A DNA stretch of 64,000 bases from Gammaproteobacteria bacterium. Lineage in GTDB: Bacteria > Pseudomonadota > Gammaproteobacteria > Pseudomonadales > Azotimanducaceae. The DNA lies in the NCBI GenBank assembly GCA_026706935.1, contig JAPOXV010000028.1:1-64000 (forward strand), read 5' to 3'. Each line of letters starts with the position of its first letter. The first letter of the stretch is position 1. This document shows, in pieces, positions 55,143-64,000 of this stretch. Position numbers and translations under genes: made by a program. The notes beneath the pieces were generated by a model. It was not told the origin of the DNA and ran no database searches. It saw nothing but the letters and a program-made list of their open reading frames with translations.

Positions 55143-56183
55143 TTGTCAACGCATAGGCGTCCATTGAACAAAGTAAAGATTGGCATGATGGGGTTTGGGC
55201 GCGTTGGTCGACAAATCTATAGCCTCTCACTCATGGATGAACGTTTTGAGGTTGTCGCGGTCTCCGACATCGGTCAGCCAGAGATACTCCATCACTTATT
55301 GACAAAGTCAACTGTGCCACGCTTGCCAGTCCGGCTTGAAGGAAATTACCTCGTTTACCGTGATGCGACTCGCAAATTCGAAGAACGAACGCGGCTGCTC
55401 CCTGCCGACAATCCTGCAGACGTTCCCTGGGACATTCTTGACGCCGAAGTCATCATTGATACAACCGGCACGTTCCGTTCAAAGCAAGCACTAAAGCCAC
55501 ACGTTAAGAACGGTGCACAACGGGTCATATTGTCGACAGTACCAGAAGGAGAAATCGATCGGGTTGTATTGTTCGGAATAAATCAGACTTCTATCGACGC
55601 GGACGATCAAATCGTTTCAGCGGGGTCCGCTTCAACCACCGCTTTAGCGCTTGCGCTGAAGATCATGTCCGAGGCAGGTGAGATTCAGCACGCAACAATG
55701 ACCTCCGTGCATTCTTACACTAGCGATCAGATCTTACAGGATTACGCTGGACCGGACTACCGTCGTAGCAGGTCCGGTGCTGAGAACATCATCCCGAATG
55801 AAACGCCTGCACCACAATGGGTAGAACGTTTGATGCCTAATTTGGCAGGAAAACTAAGTGGGTTTGCCCTAAATGTACCTGTTCAAGCCGGCTCGCTTCT
55901 TGACTTGACAGTTGCGTATGACGACGAAGACGTTTCGGTCAAATCCGTAAACGATCTATTTCTCGCTGTGTCATCGGCAGAACCGCGCCTGATAGCTGCA
56001 ACTGCAGATCCCATCGTATCTTCTGACGTAAAGGGTTGTCCACAGTCGATCCTCGTTGATCTCGATGGTACGTTGAAGGCTGGGTCGAAGATGATCAAGG
56101 TATTGGCGTGGCATGAGACGCTCGGTCACGCGAACCGTATATTGGACCTTGCTGCCATGTATGCAAACCTCGAAAAGCCTTAG
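55143..56183 (+). CDS. GAPDH-family paralogue with the catalytic Cys replaced by Ala
   Basis: 346 residues with the full GAPDH layout: Rossmann start KIGMMGFGRVGRQI, the RRSRSGAENIIPNE segment and the C-terminal WHETLGHANRILDLA. The catalytic motif, normally SNASCTTNCLAP, reads SAGSASTTALAL here, with Ala at position 163 (codon 55629-55631) in place of Cys. The partner His is kept (H190). It cannot form the usual thioester, so it should not be a working GAPDH. A regulatory, binding or different catalytic role is possible. TTG start; another TTG seven codons in (55164) is an alternative. An intact gap follows 17 bases later. Confidence 0.82.
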   Translation: MSTHRRPLNKVKIGMMGFGRVGRQIYSLSLMDERFEVVAVSDIGQPEILHHLLTKSTVPRLPVRLEGNYLVYRDATRKFEERTRLLPADNPADVPWDILDAEVIIDTTGTFRSKQALKPHVKNGAQRVILSTVPEGEIDRVVLFGINQTSIDADDQIVSAGSASTTALALALKIMSEAGEIQHATMTSVHSYTSDQILQDYAGPDYRRSRSGAENIIPNETPAPQWVERLMPNLAGKLSGFALNVPVQAGSLLDLTVAYDDEDVSVKSVNDLFLAVSSAEPRLIAATADPIVSSDVKGCPQSILVDLDGTLKAGSKMIKVLAWHETLGHANRILDLAAMYANLEKP

Positions 56184-56200
56184 AGCATAGGAGTTACCTG

Positions 56201-57202
56201 ATGCGTGTCGCAATAAACGGTTTTGGCCGGATAGGACGTGCGGTATTCAGGATCGCGGAACGTAACGATCAGATCGAGGTTGTCGCGATTAATGATCTTT
56301 TCGACAATGACGCACTCGCGTACTTGCTGACTTACGACACGGTCATGGGGCGTTTTGAAGGTGGCGTAGCAATCGAGGATGATGTCCTAGTGACGCCACA
56401 CACTAACGCTCGTATGGTATGCGAGAGAGATCCTCGCCGCTTACCTTGGGAAGAACTTGACGTCGATGTCGTGGTAGAGTCGACTGGCGTATTTCGCGCG
56501 CGAGCGGAAGTCTCTATGCACTTAGAAGCGGGTGCTAAACGTGCCATATTGACCGTACCCGCGAAGGACGATATTGATTACACGGTCGTCCTCGGCGTCA
56601 ACGAGGAAGGACTTCGACCCGAGCACAGAATCGTTTCAAATGCTAGTTGCACCACGAATTGCCTCGCGCCAGTCGCGAAGGTTCTTCATGATAGCTTCGG
56701 CATCCGCGAAGGAGTGATCAACACCGTGCACGCCTACACCAACGACCAAAGCCTTGCCGACGTACCTCATTCTGACTGGCGCCGTAGTCGAGCCGCTGCA
56801 GAGAACATCATCCCCACGTCAACAGGCGCCGCCAAGGCTGTCGGGGAAGTGCTGCCAGAACTAGATGGTCGCTTAGATGGCATTGCCTCACGCGTTCCCG
56901 TTCCGGACGGATCGGTTGTGGATTTGTTCGTCGAATTGGAAAAAGCCACAACCGTCGAAGACCTACATACAGCGATTTACAACGCCGCGCAGACGCCACG
57001 ATTGGAAAACGTGCTTGAATTCACCGAAGATCCTGTCGTATCGTCCGACATCATCGGCAATCCGCACTCGTCGATATTCGATGCTTCGTTCACTCAAATC
57101 AGTAACGGTCGCTTCCTCAAGTCACTCTCTTGGTACGACAACGAGTGGGGCTATTCAAATCGTGTCTGCGACCTTCTCGAAACCATGGCATCGTTCGGTT
57201 AA
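56201..57202 (+). CDS. gap: Glyceraldehyde-3-phosphate dehydrogenase, type I
   Basis: 333 residues with all landmarks of active GAPDH: NAD site AINGFGRIGRA, catalytic C150 in SNASCTTNCLAP, H177 in NTVHAYTND, and the end WYDNEWGYSNRV. It oxidises glyceraldehyde 3-phosphate to 1,3-bisphosphoglycerate. AGGAG at 56189-56193 sets the start. The usual glycolytic neighbours (pgk, tkt, fba) are absent. It lies between its inactive-looking paralogue and a DUF3604 gene six bases downstream. Confidence 0.94.
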   Translation: MRVAINGFGRIGRAVFRIAERNDQIEVVAINDLFDNDALAYLLTYDTVMGRFEGGVAIEDDVLVTPHTNARMVCERDPRRLPWEELDVDVVVESTGVFRARAEVSMHLEAGAKRAILTVPAKDDIDYTVVLGVNEEGLRPEHRIVSNASCTTNCLAPVAKVLHDSFGIREGVINTVHAYTNDQSLADVPHSDWRRSRAAAENIIPTSTGAAKAVGEVLPELDGRLDGIASRVPVPDGSVVDLFVELEKATTVEDLHTAIYNAAQTPRLENVLEFTEDPVVSSDIIGNPHSSIFDASFTQISNGRFLKSLSWYDNEWGYSNRVCDLLETMASFG

Positions 57203-57208
57203 TCCCCT

Positions 57209-59761
57209 ATGTTTGTAAAACTGCGTCCTGCAATCATCTTTGGCTTTATTTTTTTCGTCAGCATTCAGCACGGCGCCGACTACCTGGATCAGGAGTTGCG
57301 AACGGAAGTCGAAAACCTTTTCGCATCCGTCCAATCCTCACCGACCAACGCCACGAACGTTCGCCAACGAGCCGATGTCCTCTGGCGATGGACGAACAAG
57401 TGGTCATTAGCTGGTCGCTTCGTCCCTGTGAATCTGACAACCGCAGTCACCGGTATTCTGGGCATCGATGGTCCAACACGTCCCGCACAGCACCGTCGAA
57501 TCGATGGCTACGTCAATCAGCTCGCGTTCATCGATGCGGATCCACAAAGACTTGGATCACTTAAGGCAGAAGGCGGTCCTTTCACGGCTGCGTCCTTCGG
57601 TACGCTAACGCAAACATTCGTTGTAGGCACCGCGGATATTGAGACCGGTGGTGGATTTTTGGTTGGTCGTCACTTTATGGCAGGTTATCGGTTCCAAACC
57701 GACGACGCCAGCGCGGACAACTACATTTCAATTGATTCGTCTAATCCAAATGTTGAGTTCGCCATTGACTCAACGCCGCTGAGCGGAATGCATGGAGGTT
57801 TTCGAGGCGCCACTGGTGCGCTTGTATTTCGAGTTTCTAAAGGAACACTTGCGCAAGGCGACCGCGTGTCGATCGTTTACGGTGATACGAGCCACGGCGG
57901 TCAAGGGCTTCGTATGCCTGACATTGGGACCGACTTCATGGTGTTCCCTTTGTATGTGGCGTTTGACGCACGCGATCATTACGTCGCCCTCCCTATTCAA
58001 CCAGTGTCTATCGTCGGCAGCACGATCGCCGGTGTTCATGGCTTTGCGCCATCGATCGTAAAGACGGGTCATCCGTTCCAAATCTCGGTACGCGCCCGCG
58101 ATCGTTTCTACAACCGACCCTCTGATCTCTCTCCTACCTGGGTCGTGAAACTAAATGGTGAAACTGTAGCAACGACTCAGCCGTCGGACAACGCCGTTTC
58201 ACGTGTTGAGATTACTGATGGCGTACCGAATCCCGGCGTGTACCAGTTGACCATTGAATCAGCAGACGGCGTTTTCTCAGGTTACGGTAATGCAATCCTC
58301 GCCGAAGACGAGCCTCAACGCTACATCTATTGGGGCGATACACATGGTCATTCAGGATTCGCAGAAGGGCTCGGAAGCCCCGATCGGTTTATGCGCTGGG
58401 CCAGAGAGGATGCGGCGTTGGACTATGTCACACACTCTGAGCACGATATTTGGATGGACGACTTCGAGTGGCAGGTTCTCATCGACAACGTGAAGAAATA
58501 CAGCGATTCAGACTTTATCGCGTTTCTTGGATATGAGTGGACCCGGAGTAAATCCCTAGGTGGTCATCACAATGTGCTTTTCCGTACTGCTGAGGGTCGC
58601 GAACGGGTACCAGCTCAACTGTTCGGTACCTTATCTCAACTCTATCGCGGACTTCATAAGTACCACGATCCGAACGATGTTGTCGTCATTCCGCATGCGC
58701 ACCAACCTGGAAACTACCGACTGGTTGACCCGGATTTGGAACCACTTGTTGAAATCATGTCGCAGCATGGCACATTTGAGTGGTTTGGACAGAAGTACCT
58801 AGAACATGGGCACGAGGTTGGATTCACCGCAGCAAGTGACAACCATCTAAGTCAACCAGGTTACACGGCGCCCAAAGCTGGTGGTCTGAGTCAAAGGGGT
58901 GGTCTCGGTGCGCTAATTGCATCTGAAAAAACACGCGACAGTCTCTTCGATGCAATGAAAAATATCAACGCTTACGCAACGACCGGTGATCGAGTTATCT
59001 TAGATTTCAGTGTCAACGACGTGTCGATGGGCAAACGCGCACCGTTTAACCCGGAGCGGACGATACGAGGACGCGTCATCGCCGCCTGGCCGATTGCTGA
59101 AATAGTCATACTGAAGAACGGTGAGTCCATCTGGCATCGCGACTACATAACTGCGCCAGGAACGCAAGCTGCGACCGAAGGCACGTTTAAGTTGAGTTTC
59201 GGTTCCGATTCACATCCTCACCACGAACACGACAACCCACGCGGGTGGAAACAATGGGCCGGTACCGTTAAAGTCGAAGGTGCGATGTTAGTTGACGCAA
59301 AACCCGTTGACTTTACTAATACGCAATCACAGAACCTCAGTATCACTGCGGATAACGAAGTCCGTTTTAGTACGCTCACGCGTGGTGACGAAAGTTCCTT
59401 TGACCTCACCCTAACAGATATTTCCAATGACGCTACGCTCACGATTGCCTTAAACGCGGGTCGTGAATACGGCGGTGGACCACCGACCTTTCGTCAACAC
59501 CAACCTTTTGAAGAACAAACGATCACGATGTCGTTACAAGGAACTCATGGTGAATCTACCCACCGTCACGTACCCATGACGGACTACGTCGATCACATTC
59601 GCTTACGACGCATCATCACTGACGGTGCGCGCGACGTTTCATTCGAGCTGACGGACGAAGGTAATCAACAAGGAGATTACTACTACGTCCGTGCAGTCTT
59701 AACGAACGATGCGATTGCGTGGGCGAGTCCCGTTTGGATAGGAGGGTACAAGTCGTTATGA
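57209..59761 (+). CDS. Exported DUF3604 protein (PHP-like)
   Basis: 850-residue protein with an N-terminal signal segment (about 5-22). DUF3604 begins near residue 370 with YIYWGDTHGHSGFAEG, a PHP-like metal motif, and continues through DYVTHSEHD and GYEWTRS to NAYATTGDRVILDFS. The N-terminal half is beta-rich. DUF3604 proteins are thought to be metal-dependent hydrolases; the substrate is unknown. Six bases after gap, and its stop overlaps the HIT start by four bases, so the four genes from 55143 look like one operon. Confidence 0.88.
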   Translation: MFVKLRPAIIFGFIFFVSIQHGADYLDQELRTEVENLFASVQSSPTNATNVRQRADVLWRWTNKWSLAGRFVPVNLTTAVTGILGIDGPTRPAQHRRIDGYVNQLAFIDADPQRLGSLKAEGGPFTAASFGTLTQTFVVGTADIETGGGFLVGRHFMAGYRFQTDDASADNYISIDSSNPNVEFAIDSTPLSGMHGGFRGATGALVFRVSKGTLAQGDRVSIVYGDTSHGGQGLRMPDIGTDFMVFPLYVAFDARDHYVALPIQPVSIVGSTIAGVHGFAPSIVKTGHPFQISVRARDRFYNRPSDLSPTWVVKLNGETVATTQPSDNAVSRVEITDGVPNPGVYQLTIESADGVFSGYGNAILAEDEPQRYIYWGDTHGHSGFAEGLGSPDRFMRWAREDAALDYVTHSEHDIWMDDFEWQVLIDNVKKYSDSDFIAFLGYEWTRSKSLGGHHNVLFRTAEGRERVPAQLFGTLSQLYRGLHKYHDPNDVVVIPHAHQPGNYRLVDPDLEPLVEIMSQHGTFEWFGQKYLEHGHEVGFTAASDNHLSQPGYTAPKAGGLSQRGGLGALIASEKTRDSLFDAMKNINAYATTGDRVILDFSVNDVSMGKRAPFNPERTIRGRVIAAWPIAEIVILKNGESIWHRDYITAPGTQAATEGTFKLSFGSDSHPHHEHDNPRGWKQWAGTVKVEGAMLVDAKPVDFTNTQSQNLSITADNEVRFSTLTRGDESSFDLTLTDISNDATLTIALNAGREYGGGPPTFRQHQPFEEQTITMSLQGTHGESTHRHVPMTDYVDHIRLRRIITDGARDVSFELTDEGNQQGDYYYVRAVLTNDAIAWASPVWIGGYKSL

Positions 59762-60174
59762 GCGACTTCGAAGTTCACCACCAGCTTCTCAACGATTGCA
59801 CCGACGTTGGTGACGCGGTGCTTTGTCGCGTGTTACTAATGAACGATTCGAGGTTTCCATGGCTGATTCTCGTACCTCGAATCAATGGATTACGAGACCT
59901 TCACGAATTACCTGTCGAACACCGCTCTTCGCTGTTTAATGAAATCGAATCTGCTTCGAATGCCGTGAAGGAGTTGATTGATGCTGATAAGATCAACGTT
60001 GCAGCACTAGGTAATCAAGTACCGCAATTGCATGTCCACGTTATAGGCAGGTTGGAGACCGATGAGGCATGGCCAGGTCCCGTTTGGGGTGTCGGTAAGT
60101 TAGTTCCGTACGAACACCGCGTTCAGCAGAACATGATTGAATTCGTTCGAGCGACTATGAGATTACTGAGTTGA
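59758..60174 (+). CDS. HIT-family nucleotide-binding protein
   Basis: 138 residues. The histidine triad region reads PQLHVHVIGR (Q90, H92, H94): the catalytic middle His is present and the first His of the triad is Gln. Members act as nucleotide hydrolases or transferases. ATG 59758 overlaps the DUF3604 stop (ATGA) with AGGAGGG at 59740-59746, and is preferred over an upstream frame start. A perfect hairpin spans its stop codon. Confidence 0.9.
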   Translation: MSDFEVHHQLLNDCTDVGDAVLCRVLLMNDSRFPWLILVPRINGLRDLHELPVEHRSSLFNEIESASNAVKELIDADKINVAALGNQVPQLHVHVIGRLETDEAWPGPVWGVGKLVPYEHRVQQNMIEFVRATMRLLS

Positions 60175-60195
60175 CGCACGACCTGTCAACTCAGT
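60165..60195. terminator. Strong hairpin at the end of the GAPDH-DUF3604-HIT operon
   Basis: ACTGAGTTGAC, nine-base loop, GTCAACTCAGT: an 11-base perfect stem covering the HIT stop and ending five bases before the convergent CRTAC1 gene. Only TTT follows on the plus side, so it is a probable but T-poor terminator, perhaps working both ways. Confidence 0.55.
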
Positions 60196-60199
60196 TTGC

Positions 60200-61870
60200 C
60201 TAACTATCGTGCGGAGTTAGTACAACGATCTGATTCGCCTCAAAATCGCCGAGTTTTCGCTCCTCACCCGTGGGCCAACGCACCAGTACTTCCGAGACCC
60301 TCTCTATTTCACCAAGACCGAAATGAACATGAGGATCGTGAGCGGAAAGGTAGCTACCCGCGACCTTTACATACCTGCGTTGACGTTTGTCTCCTACTGT
60401 AAGCGTCACCGTCGCACCAATTGCATCGCTACCGTGCTCGTTTAGTACGCGAAATCGGATCCAATTGAGATCCTGTCCCACCTTATTGATGAGAAGATAG
60501 GGACGCCAATCTCGATTGACGATGACCGCGTCAATGTCACCGTCAAGGTCGAGATCCCCAACTGCGAGGGCGCGACTGGTATGTGTCTCTGGTGACGTTG
60601 TCCCGTCAATTCGTTCCATCGGCTCGAAGCGAACGAGACCATCGATGAACTCTCCTCTGAACAGAATATTTGGTTCAGCGAACTCGTCAATTTCGTTCTT
60701 GGGATCACCGTCGACTTTGCCATTCGCCTCCAGCAAGTCAACGACACTATCGTTGTCGAAATCTGCGAAGGCGATACCGAAGCGCGTAAAACGACGACTA
60801 CCTGCTCCGAGTCCTACGTGGCTAGTTTGATCTCTAAAGTAGGTTCCTTGATTGATGTACACGGAGTCTGATTGGCCTTCTAAATTGACGACCAATACAT
60901 CATGATCCAAGTCGTCGTCGAGGTCGATTGTGTCGACACCCATGCCAGCCTTTGCAAAGCCGTGGTTGTCAACTGCGCATGCCCAATGAACGGCACGATT
61001 TAAGAAACGAAATTCGCCTTGATTGAGCCAAAGCTGATTGACCATCGTGTCATTTGCGACGAACAAGTCCAACAGTCCGTTTCCATCAAAATCAGCAGGC
61101 ACCGTGCCAAGCCCATTTCCGTATGCAAGTTCAATACCCGCTTCGCTCGTCACGTCAGTAAACGTGCCATCGCCATTGTTGCGAAACATCGAGTCACGCG
61201 CCGGCGCTTGATAGTTCGTTGGTAGGCAATACGTCGGAATGCCTCTCGAATAACAGTTTATTTCATCAGCGGCCGACCATTTCAAATTGTTTGCGACGAA
61301 CAAATCAAGGTCACCGTCTGCGTCAAAATCCGAAAAAGTCGCCGCTGTGCTCCAACTGGAATCTGAAACCCCGGCATCAGATGTCACGTCAAGAAATCGG
61401 CCGTGCCCGTCATTGCGCAATAGTGCGTTTTCACCTAAATTGGTGACATATAGATCCGTATCGCCGTCGTTGTCATAGTCTCCTGTGGCGACACCCATAC
61501 CGTATGCTGGATGCGCCAGTTCTTCGTCAATCGATGCTCGAGTGAAATGAGCTGTGCCGTCGTTTAGATAGAGCTCATTAGGTGGGACATCCGACGGATC
61601 AACGTCAGATCCAAGGTGCCACCCACTCTGCACGAAGTAGATATCAAGGTCTCCGTCGCCTTCAACATCAATTAGAGCTACGCCGCCACCCATGATTTCG
61701 GGTAAGTAGGGTCGGTCCTTGAAACCAGATACGTGTTGGAACTGAATGCCTCGGTCTGTAGCTTCATCTAAGAACCATACGTCGTCCTGAACTCTTGGAC
61801 TACACGCTAACAGCGAAGCGACAGCTAGGGCGCTGATTAGAGACTTGCCTAACTTAGCTATCGATGTCAT
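60200..61870 (-). CDS. CRTAC1-family lipoprotein (VCBS/FG-GAP repeats with ASPIC/UnbV end)
   Basis: 556 residues with a lipoprotein signal (lipobox LLAC, C23). Seven calcium-loop repeats of the FG-GAP/VCBS type make a beta-propeller, for example DVEGDGDLDIYF, DYDNDGDTDLYVTN, DFDADGDLDLFVAN and DLDLDGDIDAVIVN. The C-terminal ASPIC/UnbV domain reads GSDAIGATVTLTVG to EVLVRWPTGEE. Surface or envelope location is expected; the ligand is unknown. Convergent with the HIT gene. Confidence 0.9.
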   Translation of the reverse strand: MTSIAKLGKSLISALAVASLLACSPRVQDDVWFLDEATDRGIQFQHVSGFKDRPYLPEIMGGGVALIDVEGDGDLDIYFVQSGWHLGSDVDPSDVPPNELYLNDGTAHFTRASIDEELAHPAYGMGVATGDYDNDGDTDLYVTNLGENALLRNDGHGRFLDVTSDAGVSDSSWSTAATFSDFDADGDLDLFVANNLKWSAADEINCYSRGIPTYCLPTNYQAPARDSMFRNNGDGTFTDVTSEAGIELAYGNGLGTVPADFDGNGLLDLFVANDTMVNQLWLNQGEFRFLNRAVHWACAVDNHGFAKAGMGVDTIDLDDDLDHDVLVVNLEGQSDSVYINQGTYFRDQTSHVGLGAGSRRFTRFGIAFADFDNDSVVDLLEANGKVDGDPKNEIDEFAEPNILFRGEFIDGLVRFEPMERIDGTTSPETHTSRALAVGDLDLDGDIDAVIVNRDWRPYLLINKVGQDLNWIRFRVLNEHGSDAIGATVTLTVGDKRQRRYVKVAGSYLSAHDPHVHFGLGEIERVSEVLVRWPTGEERKLGDFEANQIVVLTPHDS

Positions 61871-61906
61871 ATAGATGGATCATTCGCTTTTAGAATCGCA
61901 CGCAAC

Positions 61907-62608
61907 GTGAGTCAAAGAGACACCGAGTTGAAGTCTACGACAACGAAACTCGCGGGTGAGTTTCTCGGGACGCTATTTCTTGTCGTCTCCGTTGTCGGGT
62001 CAGGCATCATGGCTGAACGACTCGCTGACGGGAACGACGCGATAGCGCTATTGGGAAATACGCTAGCTACCGGCGTCGTACTCACTGTGTTAATCACCGT
62101 AATCCGTTCACTCTCGGGCGCACACTTTAATCCCGCCGTATCAGTAGCGTTTTGGTTACGCAAGGAACTAGCACATTCGCTAGTCGCGCCCTACGTCATT
62201 GTGCAAATCACCGGCGGCGTCTGTGGTACATGGCTAGCGCATCTGATGTTTGATATGGAAATATTGCAGATATCCACAAATTCTCGACTTACTGTAGGAA
62301 CGTTCATCGCGGAGATCGTAGCAACCTTCGGTCTTGTCGCGACGATTCTCGGAACGCTCAGGGTGAATCCACCTTGGGTGGGCGCTACCGTAGGGTTGTA
62401 TATTTCTGGCGCCTATTGGTTTACTGCCTCAACATCATTCGCAAATCCTGCGGTCACTATAGCTCGCTGTTTGTCCGAGTCATTTTCAGGAATCTCGCCG
62501 ACAGACGTTGCCCCATTCATGCTTGCACAACTGATCGGTGCACTCATCGCCGTGGCATGCTTTTCGTTGCTCCAACGAAGTGAAACACACATCAGCAAAG
62601 TCGGTTAA
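61907..62608 (+). CDS. Aquaporin/glycerol-facilitator family channel (MIP)
   Basis: 233 residues with six membrane helices and the two NPA half-helices (SGAHFNPAV and [14 protein letters not shown]). The Arg after the second NPA motif is kept in the filter. Small size and sequence fit the bacterial AqpN/Z-like branch; water, metalloid or small-solute passage cannot be told apart here. GTG start. It begins 36 bases from the divergent CRTAC1 gene and precedes an exported peroxiredoxin by 62 bases. Confidence 0.9.
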   Translation: MSQRDTELKSTTTKLAGEFLGTLFLVVSVVGSGIMAERLADGNDAIALLGNTLATGVVLTVLITVIRSLSGAHFNPAVSVAFWLRKELAHSLVAPYVIVQITGGVCGTWLAHLMFDMEILQISTNSRLTVGTFIAEIVATFGLVATILGTLRVNPPWVGATVGLYISGAYWFTASTSFANPAVTIARCLSESFSGISPTDVAPFMLAQLIGALIAVACFSLLQRSETHISKVG

Positions 62609-62670
62609 CTCGTTGGATTCGAAAGTGTCTAATTCGCATTCAACGAACAGACACAGAGGATTTTCGTCTA

Positions 62671-63195
62671 ATGGCTCGAAATAGACTCGTTCAAGCCTTG
62701 TCATTAGCCCTAGCTGCCATATTTGCGACAGGACTTACCACCGGCGACAAAGCCCCAGATTTCTCGCTGCAAGGGAGCGACGGCAAGACCTATCAGCTCT
62801 CTGAGCTTCTCGAAGAAGGCGCGGTTGTATTAGCGTGGTATCCTAAAGCGTTCACAAAAGGCTGCACGATTGAATGCAAATCCCTCACCGAGAAAGGGCA
62901 TTTGATCCGCGAGTACGCTGTGACGTACTTCATGGTCAGCGTCGATCCGCTCGAAGATGTCACGAAGTTCGCGGAATCGATGTCGGCGGATTTTCCGCTC
63001 CTGGCAGATCCTGACAAATCCGTTGCACAAGAATACGGGGTCATGAGTCCTTACGGATTTTCGAGCCGTCACAACGTATATATCGGTACTGACGGTAACG
63101 TACTCGCAGTGGATACAGAAGTCAATCCAGGAACAGCAGCCGAAGACATCGCCGCTCGCTTGGGAGAACTAGGAATCGCTAAGCGCGAGGCGTAA
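62671..63195 (+). CDS. Exported peroxiredoxin with a CxxxC site
   Basis: 174-residue AhpC/TSA-type thiol peroxidase with a signal peptide (about 1-25), so probably periplasmic. Peroxidatic C65 lies in [15 protein letters not shown], with a second Cys at C69, four residues on rather than the five of BCP. Whether C69 resolves the sulfenic acid is not known; related marine proteins carry selenocysteine at the first position. The reducing partner in the periplasm is unknown. Confidence 0.86.
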   Translation: MARNRLVQALSLALAAIFATGLTTGDKAPDFSLQGSDGKTYQLSELLEEGAVVLAWYPKAFTKGCTIECKSLTEKGHLIREYAVTYFMVSVDPLEDVTKFAESMSADFPLLADPDKSVAQEYGVMSPYGFSSRHNVYIGTDGNVLAVDTEVNPGTAAEDIAARLGELGIAKREA

Positions 63196-63202
63196 TTCGC
63201 AC

Positions 63203-63240
63203 TGAAGCTGCGCCAAAGCTAATCTACCGGCGCAGCTTCA
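63203..63240. terminator. Strong hairpin between the peroxiredoxin and DUF4340 genes
   Basis: TGAAGCTGCGCC, 14-base loop, GGCGCAGCTTCA: a perfect 12-base stem between convergent genes, with its right arm inside the last codons of the DUF4340 gene. No T run follows, so terminator function rests on stem strength and position. Confidence 0.5.
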
Positions 63241-64000
63241 CCCTCTTCACTTTCATCGGTCATTGGGAGTAGCTCTTCCAGCGTCATCGCCATTTCTTTA
63301 GCGATGTACGTTGAAATGCCATACTGGCCATCGACCCGATCCGACGTCGCGACCCAGTCGTCCTCTTCTTCGAAGTGATAGAGCGAGAGCGTCGTATCTC
63401 CTCTGTCGTCGGTCCACGTCAGTAGCGCTTTCGGTTCAGACGGTAGTAATGCATCGCTGATCGTGTAAACGTTGAGATTTTCAAATCGACCGATGACCTT
63501 GTCGACTATCGTCTTATCCAACTCAGTTCCATTTTCCGCTACCCACTCGTCTTCAACCTTGTTGAGTACATATTCGCCGTCGTGCACTAGGCGCCGGAGT
63601 GCACCTTCGGGTCGTAACAAGCTCTTGTTTAGCCATGACGAGTTGTCCGATCCAAGCTCGTAGTTAGAAAACTCGACAGCGAAAACAGGACCTCCACTCA
63701 CATCGCTGACGTGTACCTTGCGATAACCGGGCGACGTACCGAAAAACGCGTCAGCAACGACGTCTTCACCCGCATACAAGGTAAGTCGTTTCTGAAAACT
63801 GTCCTCCGTCACCTCAAAACGCTCTGCGGTCGATGCGCTTGTCGCAACGGGCCAGCCAGTCGATGCGTTCGCCAATTTGTCTAACACATCCGTGACCTTT
63901 TCGGAGTCCGCGGGTTTTCCATCCCCTAACTCCCAGGTATCGTCCACTTTATGTACATCGATCGTGTCGTCCTCCGTGAGGATTTGTAGAGCGGTGATCT
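63219..64000 (-). CDS. DUF4340 domain protein, 5' end outside window
   Basis: Partial gene. The frame stays open to the window edge (the codons before GTG 63947 read ITALQILTEDDTIDVHK), so the GTG is internal and at least 17 more residues are present. The visible part matches the DUF4340 family: STGWPVATSASTAERFEVTE, a central GRFENLNVYTISD, and an acidic tail. Such proteins are usually encoded after a GldG/ABC-type gene set for an exported auxiliary protein. That neighbour would lie to the right of the window. Confidence 0.82.
   Translation of the reverse strand, partial: ITALQILTEDDTIDVHKVDDTWELGDGKPADSEKVTDVLDKLANASTGWPVATSASTAERFEVTEDSFQKRLTLYAGEDVVADAFFGTSPGYRKVHVSDVSGGPVFAVEFSNYELGSDNSSWLNKSLLRPEGALRRLVHDGEYVLNKVEDEWVAENGTELDKTIVDKVIGRFENLNVYTISDALLPSEPKALLTWTDDRGDTTLSLYHFEEEDDWVATSDRVDGQYGISTYIAKEMAMTLEELLPMTDESEEGEAAPVD

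Noticed and set aside
1-64000. Mobile elements, phage genes, CRISPR arrays or rRNA
   Set aside because: No transposase, integrase, Cas or capsid-like protein, no spaced direct repeats, and no rRNA sequence seen.

Overview
The window looks like a chromosomal segment from a free-living, probably marine, uncultured gammaproteobacterium. That inference rests on class Ia nrdA/nrdB, the RibBX form of riboflavin enzyme, a bfr/bfd pair with a Fur-like site, dinG, a TonB-dependent receptor, and many oxidative-catabolism families (phytanoyl-CoA dioxygenases, CaiB-type CoA transferases, epoxide hydrolases, DUF3604, CRTAC1). Base composition looks even throughout. I see no insertion sequence, phage gene, CRISPR array or rRNA. 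Genes are tightly packed, and four convergent pairs share exactly four bases across their stop codons. No finer taxonomy is claimed.

Layout. 1-2044: argD-argF of arginine synthesis, then a large ankyrin protein on the other strand. 4780-9240: ribonucleotide reductase nrdA and nrdB, each with a palindromic element in front. 9377-21939: an alpha/beta hydrolase, a DUF349 protein, a glycerate-kinase-like protein, an epoxide hydrolase, an M16 lipoprotein protease, a DinG helicase, a PQQ-type sugar dehydrogenase and a lytic transglycosylase. 22051-27197: a peroxiredoxin, then a minus-strand run DUF1993-ribBX-pdxA-alcohol dehydrogenase-FAH hydrolase. 27504-32473: a GH51 arabinofuranosidase, a CoA transferase, and a PhyH-SDR pair.

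32576-38995: a minus-strand set of substrate-binding lipoprotein, helical sensor-like protein without a kinase, and TonB receptor. It faces a small membrane-protein/XRE-regulator cassette whose promoter is covered by TGTCAA repeats. 39218-47022: a second PhyH protein, tRNA-Arg(UCG), an amidohydrolase, bfr with a downstream ankyrin gene, divergent bfd, a MerR-TPR fusion, a DUF6491-like protein, a sirtuin and an unknown. 47019-51197: a second CoA transferase, a second epoxide hydrolase, a sodium symporter and a small membrane protein.

The best candidate for an undescribed system is the five-gene minus-strand operon at 51204-54523. It encodes a ferritin-like diiron protein with a full ligand set, a paralogue that has lost every one of those ligands, two related small proteins resembling SCP2 lipid-carrier domains, and an FmdB-type zinc ribbon. 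The arrangement resembles a two-subunit oxygenase (catalytic plus non-catalytic) with lipid-carrier partners, perhaps acting on a hydrophobic substrate. A second case of enzyme decay beside a live copy follows at 55143-57202: a GAPDH-like protein with Ala in place of the catalytic Cys, directly upstream of an intact GAPDH, in an operon with DUF3604 and HIT proteins. The window closes with a CRTAC1 lipoprotein, an aquaporin-family channel, an exported peroxiredoxin and a DUF4340 protein cut by the window edge.
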